From Isoetes taiwanensis (Eukaryota; Streptophyta; Lycopodiopsida; Isoetales; Isoetaceae), in the NCBI GenBank assembly GCA_021234155.1, contig JAJEKV010000001.1, positions 24,295,189 through 24,359,188 of the forward strand: DNA of 64,000 bases, in the 5' to 3' direction. Of the stretch, positions 12,101 to 26,035 are shown piece by piece. The position numbers and the translations under genes were made by a program. The notes beneath the pieces were generated by a model. It worked only from the letters and a program-made list of their open reading frames with translations. It was not told where the DNA came from and searched no databases. Numbering within the stretch: position 1 is the first letter of the stretch; the number at the start of each line of letters is the position of its first letter.

Positions 12101-12779
12101 GAAACTCCACTCAGAACAACAGCTGCAATGCATAGCTATACAACTGAGTCCATCTATCACATTCGTTTAGAGTTTTAGTGGAGATAGCTTTACTTAGGAG
12201 GAAAACACATGCTAGGCTTCAAAATGAAACACCATTGCTGAAGACGAATTTTGCTCATTAGTGAACTATAACACAATTTTATAGTCTACGACATATTCAG
12301 AGTTGATCCTCCTCAAAGAACATGTCGACTTTCTTTATTGTCTTGCACTTTATCATGCTAGTATAGCAAATCGTACCTTAGTGGAGAATCTATACGCAGA
12401 TAGACACAACTTGATGTTAGAACAACAGCAACTCTTGCTCAGATATTACATACAGCAGCAACTTAAGCTCGGAGTATAATCTTTGAGCACGTACTGTTAT
12501 CAATAATGGAAAATGAATATATAACCTATTGTCATATAGTTGCATAAGAAAGCAGGACCAGAATAATATGAAGAAGCCCAAGAGAAAATGCTTTGCACAA
12601 GTTTTACCCTGAAGCAGGTACAGCTTTCCTAACTATCCAACTACAAATCCTTGTGGATCCTTATTGAATTAAGCTCAAGTGGGAAAAAAAAGGCGGCATC
12701 GTTATCTTTTTTGAGTGCCCTCACGCCTGATTTAGAATACTCGAAGAATCTATGTGCAGAGCTCATGCTAAAGCCCCTA

Positions 12780-12851
12780 AAGTCGTATTTAATTAAAGTG
12801 GGACAAATCTTGAATTTTGGGACTCGGACTGAAAATGGGACTCATATTGAC
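12780..12851 (+). repeat. Copy of a dispersed ~75-bp retro-element 3' end
   Basis: This block, starting AGTCGTATTTAATTAAAGTG and ending GAAAATGGGACTCAT, matches the reverse complement of about 40459-40530 at most positions. A shorter exact core recurs on the minus strand at about 16740-16764. The 40.5-kb copy ends in poly(A) and is flanked by target duplications, so this is probably the 3' end of a retrotransposed family. This copy has no poly(A). A modest open frame (12651-12890) overlaps it but has no recognisable domain. Confidence 0.65.
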
Positions 12852-12950
12852 ATCAAAATTTCACATCATATAACAAGGACTGGTTCATAATATTTTTTTA
12901 CAGAATTTCCAAATAAATAGTTGAGAAAGTTGAGCGAGGTGAGATCGAAA

Positions 12951-13100
12951 GGGGGAGGGGAAGGGGGAAGACGGGAGTGAGAAAGGGGGGGGAGAAGAGG
13001 GGCAAGGGGAAGGGGCAAGGGAGAAGAAGGGGCAAGGGGCAAGGGGCAAGGGGCAAGGGGAAGGGGCAAGGGGCAAGGGAGAAGAATGGAGGGGCAAGGG
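12951..13100 (+). repeat. G-rich (GGGGCAA)n tract, quadruplex-prone
   Basis: About 150 bases are nearly pure purine on the plus strand, with runs of four or more G. The core at 13029-13079 is a regular GGGGCAA repeat. Four or more G-runs separated by three-base loops fit the canonical G-quadruplex pattern. It abuts an AT-only stretch (13145-13200), so base composition changes sharply. Confidence 0.9.
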
Positions 13101-13200
13101 AACGTATCTATTGAGATTAAAAATACATATTATCAAAATATAAGTAATAATTAATTTAATTAATTATACAATAATTTAATTAATTTAATTAAATAAATAA

Positions 13201-13425
13201 CTAATAAAAAAATATAAATAGTGAGTCGAGAATTGGAAAACACCATTTTGATGGAGCTTCCAATTTTGATGGAGCGTACAGTTGATGCTTATAACCTGAG
13301 GGAACTGATACTGATGCCGTGGATACAGGTAAATCACATAACATACTCATTGCTTCCACATTTCCACATCTTGTAGCAAAGTGAAAGGGCATCGCTCCAT
13401 ATACAAACACCACAACTGCCTCCAT
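13201..13425 (-). pseudogene. Ankyrin-repeat-like exon fragment
   Basis: The minus-strand frame contains AMPFHFATRCGNVEAMSMLC at about 13395-13330. This matches the TPLHxAAxxGNxxxVxxLL pattern of an ankyrin repeat, with Met and Phe replacing usual residues. It is followed by unrelated residues and a stop. A second, better ankyrin-like segment lies upstream on the same strand at about 14243-14324, so both may be exons of one decayed gene. The flanks carry the TCTCGACT/AGTCGAGA motif that recurs in the palindromic satellite at 15.7 kb. Confidence 0.4.
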
Positions 13426-13516
13426 TCTCGACTACTGAGTCGAGAATGCCTAGTTCCCAATAGAAGGACGAACACCACAGCAACAACTACTGCCCTCAAA
13501 CTGGTCTAGAACCTAT

Positions 13517-13822
13517 CTATTTTTTAACCTTTGAAATTTTAGCAGATAAGGGAGCAACCGGAGCACCTTTGAATTTCTGGCAGATAAGAGATAAGGGAGC
13601 GGCCGAAGCAGTGCTGCTCCTCGTATTCGTGAGCTTTGAAGTTTTAGCAGATAAGAGATAAGGGAGCAGCCGGATTCTCAAGAAAGCAGCCATAATCAAG
13701 GGCATGGAGTCGTGGGCGGCATGGAGTCTCTGTTCAAAGGCTCTATTCAAAATAACAGAGGCTCTGTTCCAGCATGGAGTCGTGGGCGGCATGGCAGAGC
13801 TGGGGTATAGGCCCAAAATCAA
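13517..13822 (-). repeat. Imperfect repeats between ankyrin-like fragments
   Basis: A unit AGCAGATAAG(AGATAAG)GGAGC occurs three times at 13535-13674. A 23-bp phrase beginning GCATGGAGTCGTGGGCGG occurs twice, near 13702 and 13779. A minus-strand frame stays open across them for 101 codons but resembles nothing known; its openness may just reflect the repeats. Confidence 0.45.
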
Positions 13823-14116
13823 AGAGCTGGGCTGGGCACAGGCGTTCCTGTGATGATTCCGATTCCTTTTTTGGCATTCTAGGGTCTCTGTTTTGATTGT
13901 TCAGATTTGGGCATCAAGCAATAAAGCATTATTTGACGGGATTTCTGTCTGAATTAGGTGAGAAGAATACAGCGACTTGTGGAATCAGCAGACGCATTAA
14001 GAATTTGAAACAGAAAGCCAAATCCAGCTGATACGATATTTCTTGATTCTGCTGCATGAAGATCCAAATCCGGCTCAAAGCAATCCCCTATTTCTTGACG
14101 TGCTCTGTTCCTTTGC

Positions 14117-14200
14117 TCTTATTTTGGTGTCTGCAACTGGGCTTCTACCACAATAGCTTCTTATTTTGGTGTCTGCAACCGGGCTTCTATCACAATAGCT
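14117..14200. repeat. 42-bp tandem duplication in ankyrin-like frame
   Basis: Two 42-bp units (14117-14158 and 14159-14200) differ at two bases. On the minus strand they encode the 14-residue phrase RSPVADTKIRSYCG twice, keeping the frame that follows the ankyrin-like segment. Confidence 0.85.
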
Positions 14201-14242
14201 TCTGTAATTCCAGAAGATTGAAATGGCTTTGGTAAACTGAAA

Positions 14243-14580
14243 TGCGTTCTGCTCTGCACCGTTAGCCAATAGAGATTTTATTACCTTTACTTGTCCATTG
14301 CCTGCAGCATAGTGCAAAAGCGTCCTCCATAGCCTCCTCCGCTTGATCCTCCATAGCCAGGACCTCCTCCATAGCCACCGCCTCCTCCGTATCCCTTTCC
14401 TCCTCCATAGCCCGGCCCTCCGCCATAGCCCTGCTCGTATCCCCTTTTCAGCCTTTGTCCTTGTCGTGGAAGAAATGCGCCCGGATCGAACGGATCCCCA
14501 TGAACTTCGGATCCCCATGAACTTCGGCTCAAAATGCAGGCTCCGATTAGTGACATCAACATTTTCGTCGAGGCCGCCAT
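14243..14580 (-). pseudogene. Glycine-rich ORF overlapping an ankyrin repeat
   Basis: From an ATG at 14580 the minus strand encodes a 97-residue protein. It has a short hydrophobic N-terminus (MLMSLIGACIL), an acidic linker, and then about 35 residues of GYGGG repeats, as in plant secreted glycine-rich proteins. It stops at 14287. One frame over, the same DNA at 14324-14243 reads TLLHYAAGNGQVKVIKSLLA, a good ankyrin repeat. The ankyrin frame also stays open across the Gly-rich part, where it is Arg/Trp-rich. Either a frame-shifting splice or indel separates the two, or only one frame is real. The locus cannot be assigned a working product. Confidence 0.45.
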
Positions 14581-14830
14581 AGCTAGACCTGTGTAAGGTA
14601 CGTTCTTGAAACAGAGCAGAATGGTCGATTAAGAAAGGAATGCTCGTTTGCCTTCCTACGCCCATTTGATCCGAGCTTAAATCTCGTTGGCGTGTTCCTT
14701 GGTTCCATAGCACGGTTTTGAGGATCAAGGCATGCCGGTGGGAGCTATGGCGTTGGGGAGCTATGGCCTTGGGGAGCTTCTTCCAAGTGGTACAAAAGGA
14801 ACTTCTGTCTCAAAGGTATGTACCAAAGTT

Positions 14831-15017
14831 TAAAATTCAACCATGGGCGGGAAAAAAAGGCGGGGTATTAGAAAAAAAGGGGTAAAATAATACGTTGAAA
14901 AAGAAAGTGTAAAATAAATGATTTTAAAATTCAAGCATGGGCGGGAAAAAAAGGCGTGGTATTAGAAAAAAAGGGTAAAACAATACGTTGAAAAAGAAAG
15001 TGTAAAATAAATGCTAA
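14831..15017. repeat. 94-bp tandem duplication
   Basis: Two adjacent units (14831-14924, 14925-15017) share TAAAATTCAASCATGGGCGG, a poly-purine AAAAAAAGGCG stretch, and TACGTTGAAAAAGAAAGTGT. They differ by a few substitutions and a one-base indel. Confidence 0.9.
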
Positions 15018-15585
15018 TAATATAGGATTATATTTTGACGTGTCCCAATTTCCTCTTTTCATGTGTGTGCTACTATGTTCACGTTAAACATTATATTGCC
15101 ATGGTGCACGTTTTCTAGGCATATATTCTTATTCTAAGGTAAAAATTTAACTTTGCCAAGATCATGATATAATTTACACCTTGTGTAACCCATTTTGAAG
15201 GTTCAAGACACAAAATGGGGACAAGTACATATTAATATATAGGTCTAATGCTTATTAATAGATTTAATGCATAGTAGGTTATAATGTGCATTATAGGTGC
15301 ATATGTTGCTATTTACATGTGCATTAGGCATTACTCTTTACATAGCTAAATATGAGCCCAATGGTCCCCTCTTCATATAGCTATATAGTATGGTCCATTA
15401 GAAAGGGGAGGGTCCATTGGATATGTGTCCATTGGGAGGGCCTATTTTTATGGAAAATAATGTAGGAAATTTATGGGGAGGGTATTTTTTCATAGAAAAT
15501 ACATAGGATGTTTGAAGGTTATTCATTTTCGACCTTCTCGGACTCTGAGCTTTGAAATTGCCCTTTTTACTCGAAGTTGCCTTTT

Positions 15586-16040
15586 TTCGACTTCATGAGT
15601 CGAGAAAGGCCCTCAAACTTGCATTTTTCGGCTTTTTCGCGCCTTTCGGATTTCATGAAGTCGAGAAAGGCGGTCAAAGTTAAACGAGTTTTAGGGTTGA
15701 AGGCCTTTCGACCGCGAGTCGAGAAAGGCCTTCTGACCCATAAAACCTGCGTTTTTCGCTTTGAGCTGCCTTTCTCGACTCGCGAGTCGAGAAAGGCCTT
15801 CTGACCCATAAAACTTGCGTTTTTCGCGCGAGAAAGGCCTTCTGACCCATAAAACCTGCGTTTTTCGCTTTGAGCTGCCTTTCTCGACTCGCGAGTCGAG
15901 AAAGGCCTTCTGACCCCTAAAACTTGCATTTTTCGCTTTGAGCTGCCTTTCTCGACTCGCGAGTCGAGAAAGGCCTTCTGACCCCTAAAACCTGCGTTTT
16001 TCCCTTTGAACTGCCTTTCTCATGCCTGTATTTTTCAAAA
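15586..16040. repeat. 68-bp satellite built on a 30-bp perfect palindrome
   Basis: Units start at 15728, 15796, 15837, 15905 and 15973, giving a 68-bp period with one 41-bp deleted unit. Each full unit contains a 30-bp perfect palindrome whose left arm is GCCTTTCTCGACTCG, at 15768-15797, 15877-15906 and 15945-15974. Degenerate forms occur at about 15586-15610 and 15700-15727. Both strands have long open frames through the array (for example 15567-15929 minus), explained by the repeat and not by coding. The palindrome contains nested CGCG/TCGA sites. Confidence 0.92.
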
Positions 16041-19000
16041 ATGGCCCTAAGAACTATGTTTTATTTTATTTTTATTGCATGTAGCATCACTCGACTAATT
16101 TGATTTTGTCTCTTGCAGTCCTTATCATGACCAAATAGTACATGCTTGGGAGCAATGAAAAGATCATTTTATTAAAGAAAGGTGCCGAGAAGAGGGTGGT
16201 GACATCAGTTGGACATACAAGCACGTGGCCCATAAAGGAACTCCTCATACAAATTTCTATCGTCGTAAGTTGCTCGTGACTAGGAGAGAGCTCCACAGCC
16301 TTTGCACTAGGTGGTTCATGTGTGAAGAGGGTGTAATGATTGTGCCCATACGACCACTATGGTCTCTTCACCCACTATAATATATATTGTAATGAGCCCA
16401 TTTATGAATATAAGGTATCTCAAAACTAGTATTTTTGGGTGATTAAGTAAACGATTTGCATAATTTTTGTTGGAATTTGTGATCTATTGTCTACCCACCT
16501 AAGAAAATAGAGCCAAAATGTTCAACTAAGAATCTTTTTCAATTAGAACTTGATAGGTCTAATGCATGTTTGCGTTGCGTTGTTCTTGTTCTCGACACGC
16601 TATCCTAGAAAACTGGAAAAAAAGCTTGGATGCACACTAATAGACAAAAATTCCAATTATGGCCAGTTTTCGGGTCGGGGTGCTTCTTTTTGTGTAAATT
16701 AACAGGGTTCCGAAAAAAAATGGGAATGGAATGAGTCCCACTTTAATTAAATACGACTTCCTATTTGCCGAAATAGGGTTAAGCATTCATCGAAGAAAAC
16801 GTGGTTCTAAAAAATGGACCAGTTAATACACCTTGGTGCTAATCTTGGTTTGGGAATAGCCATAAGGTAATCGCGTTCCTGCACTTGTACATTAAAATCC
16901 AAATTATGCAAGGAATAAAGAGATTATGAAAACGCATTTTGTTCTTAGAAAATTGTGCAGGTGAATAATCCTTGGAGACCAGCTTACAACCTCTTGTTTG
17001 ATCTTTTCCTAAAAGAACATGGGCAATATCAGACACCAGTGAGATAAAACTGGATGCTCAATAGTGGTACATTTTTAATACATAAGATGTGTTCATATGT
17101 CAGTTTAAATATGAAAGGGAGATGCATTCAAGTGATCCTCAAGATGAGAAAGATAGATATTCGTGGCTGTGCTAATCTGAATTATTAAAAAAGGTTCATG
17201 TCCATCATAAGCATTAGAAATATGTGTTACATGTTCATTACAGAAGCCTTACATGTCCAATTTGAAGAATTATCGCATGCTCATCATTTTCCCATATAGA
17301 TTGGGCTGAAATAGGACAAACAAATCCAAGCATAGTAAGAAATATATCTGAAGAGGTATTTGACTGTAAGAGGCTGACGGTTTTAAATTGCTATTTATCT
17401 TCTTCAATCTGGCTGTACTCTCATCGGTTCTTCTAAGAGGCTGCACGGTTTCAAATTGCACTCAACAAATAAATAACATTCTAAAAGCAAATTGTAAGCA
17501 AGAAAAGAGAACCATATAATTGCTTGATGGTGACATAGCAGAAAAGATAGCAACAAGCCTCAAATCCAAAATCCTAGAACTGGAATAGTAGAGGAGCAGC
17601 AGCCAAAATTCAAGAGAATAGAAGAGTCCCCCCTTTCAAAAACCTTTGACCCTCCCGATCGCAACAATGACATTAGGCCAACAGTTTCTCTTGCCAAATG
17701 CCAACAAAGATTGCGAAGGCAGGAAAAGAATTTCCTAAGACCTCTGGACGAATTTTTTGCGAAGCCAGAGAATTTCTTAAGACCTCTGGTCAAATTTTTG
17801 CCACAGGAGGGCAAACTTGATTGAACCAACAAGTCTCCATAAACTCTTTTGTGCTCCCAAGTCTGGCGGCAAATTCAGTTAGATTCATCATGGAAAATAG
17901 GTCTAGGGCATGTTACAAGCAATCACAGGACTTGGAAAAATAATGGTACTTTAGAAATTTGTAAAGGCTTAACAACACAAAACAATGCTAGCTCTGGAGA
18001 AACGATAAGCAGAGGCCAAACAATTGCAAAATTAGGTGCTGCAAATCACGACCTTAACCCAAAGAGAAAAGATTAGACGGAGATGGATGGCAAGCACGGA
18101 AGACTGTGCCGACAGAATAGTTTGAGAATAGATTGAAAGCAACAATCTGCGAAAGTTTTGGCTAGGTCTTGAACAGGCACGGTTCCCCTATTTTTCTCAA
18201 TCGTGTATTGCTTTAGATCAAAATCAAATGGTCAGAATTTAGTCCATGTCACTTTTTAAGACACGTGGATAGCCTAGGCTTTCAGATAAGGTATCACCCA
18301 GGGTTGGGCTATTGCGCTAAAAAAAACTTAGCTAAATAACATTGTCCAAGATTTGCTTTGATTTCTGTGAAGAACATTCATGTTCAGAAAAGATTCGCCA
18401 GCATAACTAGTCTCGTAATTTTATGATTTGCCTGACCACCTAATTTTGCTTTCCCACATTTGGTCTTAAGGGCAATGTTAGTCCCAAGATTTTTTACACA
18501 AGGTGAACCCTTAATATTTCTAAAATGGTCAAATCTCGAATAGACGTCATCATTTGGCGACTGAGTGCTCTACCTTATGCCATCATTGTATATAAGCTCT
18601 ACCTCAATAGATTTTGCAAAAAACCAGCTTATATCCGATCTTGGTTGGCTTTTCACTCCTTGCCACGAGTTGTCCCCATATTCTGCCACATACGTGGGTT
18701 CAGTTCTCGAAGGTCTCTTATAGCTCTCTTCAACTTGCTCGTAGATTAAATCAAGTTTGTGACTAAAAATCTCATCATAGATAGACACTAATAGAGTTTT
18801 CAACAAGCTTTCTGACAATTAGGACTAGCAATTATAGGAACTTAGTGTTAAATTCATTTCGCATATTCTAATGGTCTTATGATAAATATTAAGTAATCCT
18901 TTGTGCCCAATTACAAGTACAAAGTGATAGACATATGTTATGACTTGTGCCAAACTTAGAGCACAGAAATAGCAAACTTAAGGCGGACAATTAGCATAAT

Positions 19001-20002
19001 ATTGACAATCTAGCAACTAACTTTATGTCAAAGAACACAAACACAAATATTCTCTTAAATATAGCTACAAGCATTGCAACTAATTAGAACATTCATTGCA
19101 ACAGACTTCAAATATTCAATTGGGTATTTCTACATTGTCTTTGGAATGCAAAAAGAAATTCAAAATTAATGCACCTTAACAACAAGAGAAGCATCACACT
19201 TCGACATCAAAAGTAAGCATAGTAAAACTCTATAAACCAATGATTTTTCTTTTAATCCAATTACAACAAATGAAATAGTGGATAAACTTAAGAGTTTCTA
19301 TTCATAACAATAAGGTTCTAGCAACTCAAATCCCCATAGTCAAGAAATTCATATATGTACTACACATATATAAAGTAATCTGGTAAAATTCTCTTATAAA
19401 TTCCTTATCAATATGCTCAAAAAGTGTCTAGATGCATCTGAGAGGGAAATAAATTACTTCAACAAGTGTCTAGATGGTTTCATTTGGCAAGCCCTTGGAA
19501 GATGTCATTGCTTCAAAAACATAAGCATAGAGTGCCATTTCAAGGCATTCGATCAAAATGCCCAATCCTGGTTTTGGCAACTTGCTTTCGTATCAACTAG
19601 AAAGGAAAAGGAAAATGAGAGTGCTCCGTTTCTTGACCTTAACAACTTGCTTGCATATCAACAAGAAAAGAAAAAAAAGATGTGTGTCCTCCATGGATCA
19701 GATATAACTTCCTCACTTCGCAACTATTGTTCCTGCAAGACATAAAGCTCTACATGGGATTTGAACCTACAAAGCCTTCCTGGGATGGAAATGGCAGAAT
19801 GGACTCAGTACATCTATAAGAACCTGCCATGACAATCTATCACTATTTGGAATATAAATAAAGTGCAAATGATGCCAGCAGGGGACAGAATGTTAAATCA
19901 GGTAACAAGAATGCATGTAATAAACCCATGGTTTAGATAAGCACTAATGTATGTCTAATATGAAAGAGACATACTAACTTGTTTGATTCAGGTAGCAATA
20001 AT
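16041..20002. other. Intergenic DNA without recognised gene
   Basis: Several open frames of 60-110 codons occur, but none has a recognisable domain. A minus-strand frame at 17560-17832 contains a short internal repeat (TRGLKKFSGF / SRGLRKFF). A minus-strand frame at 18570-18818 is Glu/Lys/Tyr-rich and unrecognised. A 25-bp core of the dispersed repeat family also seen at 12.78 and 40.5 kb lies near 16740-16764. The rest is AT-rich. Confidence 0.45.
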
Positions 20003-20023
20003 ATATGAAAAAACTCCCTCCGG

Positions 20024-22736
<2,713 letters not shown>

Positions 22737-22892
22737 AAGGGGACTAAAAGGGTTTAGTCTCGATTCTTCAGCATAGGGTCTTGGCCAAAACGGGAGCATT
22801 TGTGCTCAAGCCCTTAGGGGCACCACTATTGTACATATTTAACTATATTTAATAATATAAGACTCCTAGCCTTCGTTAAAAAGAAAAAAATT

Positions 22893-24195
22893 GTTTTTCT
22901 TCATGACCGCCATAGCCTGCAAAAACAAACAAACAAGAATTTGCCAACGCTATTACACATCACCTTTCTTTTGTTTGACGCCACAGCCAGCATGGTGTTC
23001 TAGTCTCATTTGCTCCAAGCCAAGATGCTGCGCCATAGCCAAGAATCTTCGTCCCTCTACCTGAGAGGTAGACATAGGGCACATTTGCAAATAGAAAATT
23101 TTGGTGCACTTAATTATCTATGGAGAAATGACCAACTTATACAAGTTGCCAATGACCACCAAAATTATGTCTACTTCTAATAGAAATGCTTGGATAGAAA
23201 TTGTTGCCTGATTATGCAATAAGAGCAGCGAGTATGTATCATCCAATCTGAATATTGTCTAATCTGAATATTACATATACTATTCTGCAAGAATATATAT
23301 TATTGCATTACCAAGCAATGGATACAAAAGTACCATTTGAGTCACTATGCAATGTAAACCCTTGCTCTAATTTTTCCTGGCTTGCATTTCCTACTAAAAC
23401 AGCATGTGTAATTGTAATGATATGGAGCTCAAACCTGAAATGGGTTTTTGACAAAAATAGAATCAAATTTAGAAATCGATTGGAAGCTTAATAGAAATAC
23501 TCTTATCTCTTTAAAAATAACCCTAGTATAAATATGAATCAAGTCCTTGTTAGTACTCCCTAAGTAGCATCTCCCTGAGGCGCTCCAAAATCCTAACGCG
23601 CTCATGATACTAATAACATGTTCTTAATCATAACTTGAAATTTATAACTTTATATCAGCTGAAATTTGTGCGTTGGAAATCTCCCTCCGAGAACTTTCTG
23701 TAATATGTGATTTATATATGTTAAAATAATATTTTCGTAGCAGAATGCAAGGTTTTCAACCTAGATCTCCACTTCCAGCTCTGTTTCGGGTGAAATTTAC
23801 ATCGTTAAAAAGCTTGTTCTGAGATAATTCGAGGAGTATATGATTTGCCCATGCTTGTCCAAGATTTACGAGAGGAAACAACAGAACTACAGCCTAGTTT
23901 TAATGTTTTTGGGGTTTCAATGTTCAATATTATTTGTTGTCTAATATCCATTAAACTGGATCTCTAGTCTATATGGATTCATGGAACTTGCTTTGTTGAA
24001 GGGTTTCTTCTGAGGTATTCTAGGGTCGGAGTTTCATTGCTTCAACCAAATTTGAGAGGGTTTGATACCACCCAATCACTTTGTATTCAGGCATTCGCAT
24101 GCTGGAGGCTTGCAGATGTGCGTCTATAAACTAGGACCCATTTCAAAAGCAGATTTGGTAGAGAGGGAACCAATACGACTATTTCTTTCAAGATT
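22893..24195. other. Intergenic DNA
   Basis: No gene or element boundary recognised. Composition is AT-rich and open frames are short. Confidence 0.5.
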
Positions 24196-24540
24196 TCCAG
24201 ATAAGCATCTATAAGATGACAAAGGTTGCGCGTGATTCGTGCACTTGGAGAGTTTCAGACAGACGTATATAAGATGATGGAGGCTACACATGATTCTTGC
24301 ACTTGCATTTGGGGGCTTTCAAACAAGCATCTGTAAGATGACAGAGGCTGTACGTGATTCTTACACTTGGAGGCTTTCAAACAAGCCTCTGTAAGGCAAG
24401 GGATTGCACAGCATTCTTGCACTTGGAGACTTTCAGACAAGTGTTTGTAAGGCGACAAAGGTTGTGCAAATTCTTGCACTTAAAGGCTTTCAGGTAGGCA
24501 TTTGTAAGGTGACAAAGGTTGCATGTGAATCTTGCAAGAG
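24196..24540. repeat. Minisatellite, ~58-bp units
   Basis: About six diverged units each follow the pattern GATTCTTGCACTTGGAGRCT, then TTTCARACAAGCRTCTGTAA, then GRYGACAAAGGTTGC. A minus-strand open frame at 24255-24479 simply reflects the repeat. The array ends just before the left inverted arm begins. Confidence 0.85.
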
Positions 24541-24582
24541 GTTGCGCCCACTAAACAACCACACTCGAACAAGCATCTAAGG

Positions 24583-26035
24583 TAACAAGTTGTTGCTGCT
24601 ATTCATAATCAGCCCAGAAGTGCGGATGTCGCCTTCCTCGTCCTGACAGCCTCAATCATCTGCTTTCTAGCATTAGCAACAAGCAAACCTTCACAGACCT
24701 ACCAGGATGGCGAGCATTGCCCCGTTGTTCAGAGACCAACAAGAGTAGAGGCGCAGGTGCCACAATGTGGTAGTCCGCGAACTCCTGGAAGAAGCGGGGG
24801 ATAACCTCATTGGGCGAGTGACTCTAGACACACGCCATCTCTCACATGAAGTTCCATGCTCAAGTATGCATTGCCAGGGCTACTCATCGATGTTCAATGC
24901 CCCTACTGCCCATGCATGATCAAATTCATAATAGTAGATGTACTGATGAGAGAAGCTATATTATGTCAGGAGGTGAAGCTGAAGGGCTGACACTCTTCAG
25001 AACTATCTGACATTCTAACATATTCGGGAACGCCATGCTAAGTTGATCTTGCCTAACTAGTCATTGCATCTGATGTTGAGCATGGGTTCAATGCAGTTAC
25101 TGGAATTATATCTTCATGAGGTAATGGATATGTAGGAATAGTATCTTGACATGTATCATCATGTATCATGATATATCCTTGTTTAATTTATCTACATTCT
25201 TCTGCCAAGGTTTTTCCCTCATAAACCCTTCCAGGGGGGGATGACAGTACTATGTTTGATGTGCTCTTTTGATTGGGTCCCATAGACCTATTAATTTGCA
25301 TGGATGGTAAAAATCCATTCATTCAATTCCAAATCAAAGGCTTCATTTTAAAACTCTAGCCTCGAAGGAATTCAAATGGCAATGATTAAAAGCAGTGCAG
25401 TCTTTTATATTCATAGCATGTGCAGGATTTTTTAGTATAACATTAACATCTAAAGTCACATTGAAACTGCCCAATATTGATCATGTTTCTTGTGTTCAAC
25501 TGCATGCCAACATCGATATAAAGATGCCTTCATCATTGATGCAACATTCACACAATATATGACAATTGGAGACATTGTTTGATTTGTTAGCTGCCCCATT
25601 AGATTTGTCTTTAAATTCCGCGACCGCTTTTTTCTAGAAACTAAGAACACTAGCATTAGTATTAGCAAGGCCTTTGAGCCCATTGAAACTGAGGTGCTGA
25701 AACTTTAGCATTGCACGACAGTTCTCCTTTATATGCTTGCAGCTCATAAAGTTAATGCCTTCAGAGACATGCAACCAGAAAATACAAGATTACTTCAGAA
25801 TCAAATTTATACTCACCATGTAGCCTTATTCCACTTTAAGATGATGTCAAAGTGCACTTCTCAAATGTAGATGATAGATAATAGCCATGCACTATGTTGA
25901 CCAGTGGTCTTCCTCATAGATGTGCATGACGACATGTCTGCATGTGGCAAATCTATTGTACAATGACCCAAATTATCTGCTAAAGTTATGGGTCAGAATT
26001 GTTGCCTTATCTTTAGGCTTAATTTAGGCTTTGTC
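24583..26035 (-). repeat. Left arm of a large inverted repeat
   Basis: Read on the minus strand, this region matches 38229-39456 read on the plus strand along nearly its whole length. Both arms contain a frame beginning MGSKxLxILMLVFLVSRKKR (minus 25456-25683; plus 38585-38920). The left arm is about 0.2 kb longer, partly through an extra ~85 bp near 24860-24950. Inner ends of both arms read ACAAAGCCTAAATTAAGCC. The encoded frames are broken and unrecognised. The arms enclose about 12.2 kb. Confidence 0.9.
25140..25325 (+). mobile_element. Short retroelement 3' end with (CATT)n tail
   Basis: A block running from TGCCAAGGTTTTTCCC through GATTGGGTCCCATAGACC to a short CATT-type tail is shared with 49.9 kb (plus), 47.0 kb (minus) and 10.9 kb (minus). 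It lies within the left inverted arm, and its partner is at about 38800-38930. Tails differ between copies (CATT or TTCTA), as in LINE or SINE 3' ends that terminate in simple repeats. Confidence 0.6.

Noticed and set aside
12866-13136. Proline/leucine-rich ORFs on the minus strand
   Set aside because: They are translations of the G-rich simple repeat.
15567-15929. 120-codon minus-strand ORF as a gene
   Set aside because: It is a by-product of the 68-bp palindromic satellite; both strands are open across it and the residues follow the repeat.
19748-19772. Similar T-arm-like word (TAGGTTCAAATCCCAT, minus strand)
   Set aside because: Only one arm is present, and no acceptor stem or anticodon arm is visible.
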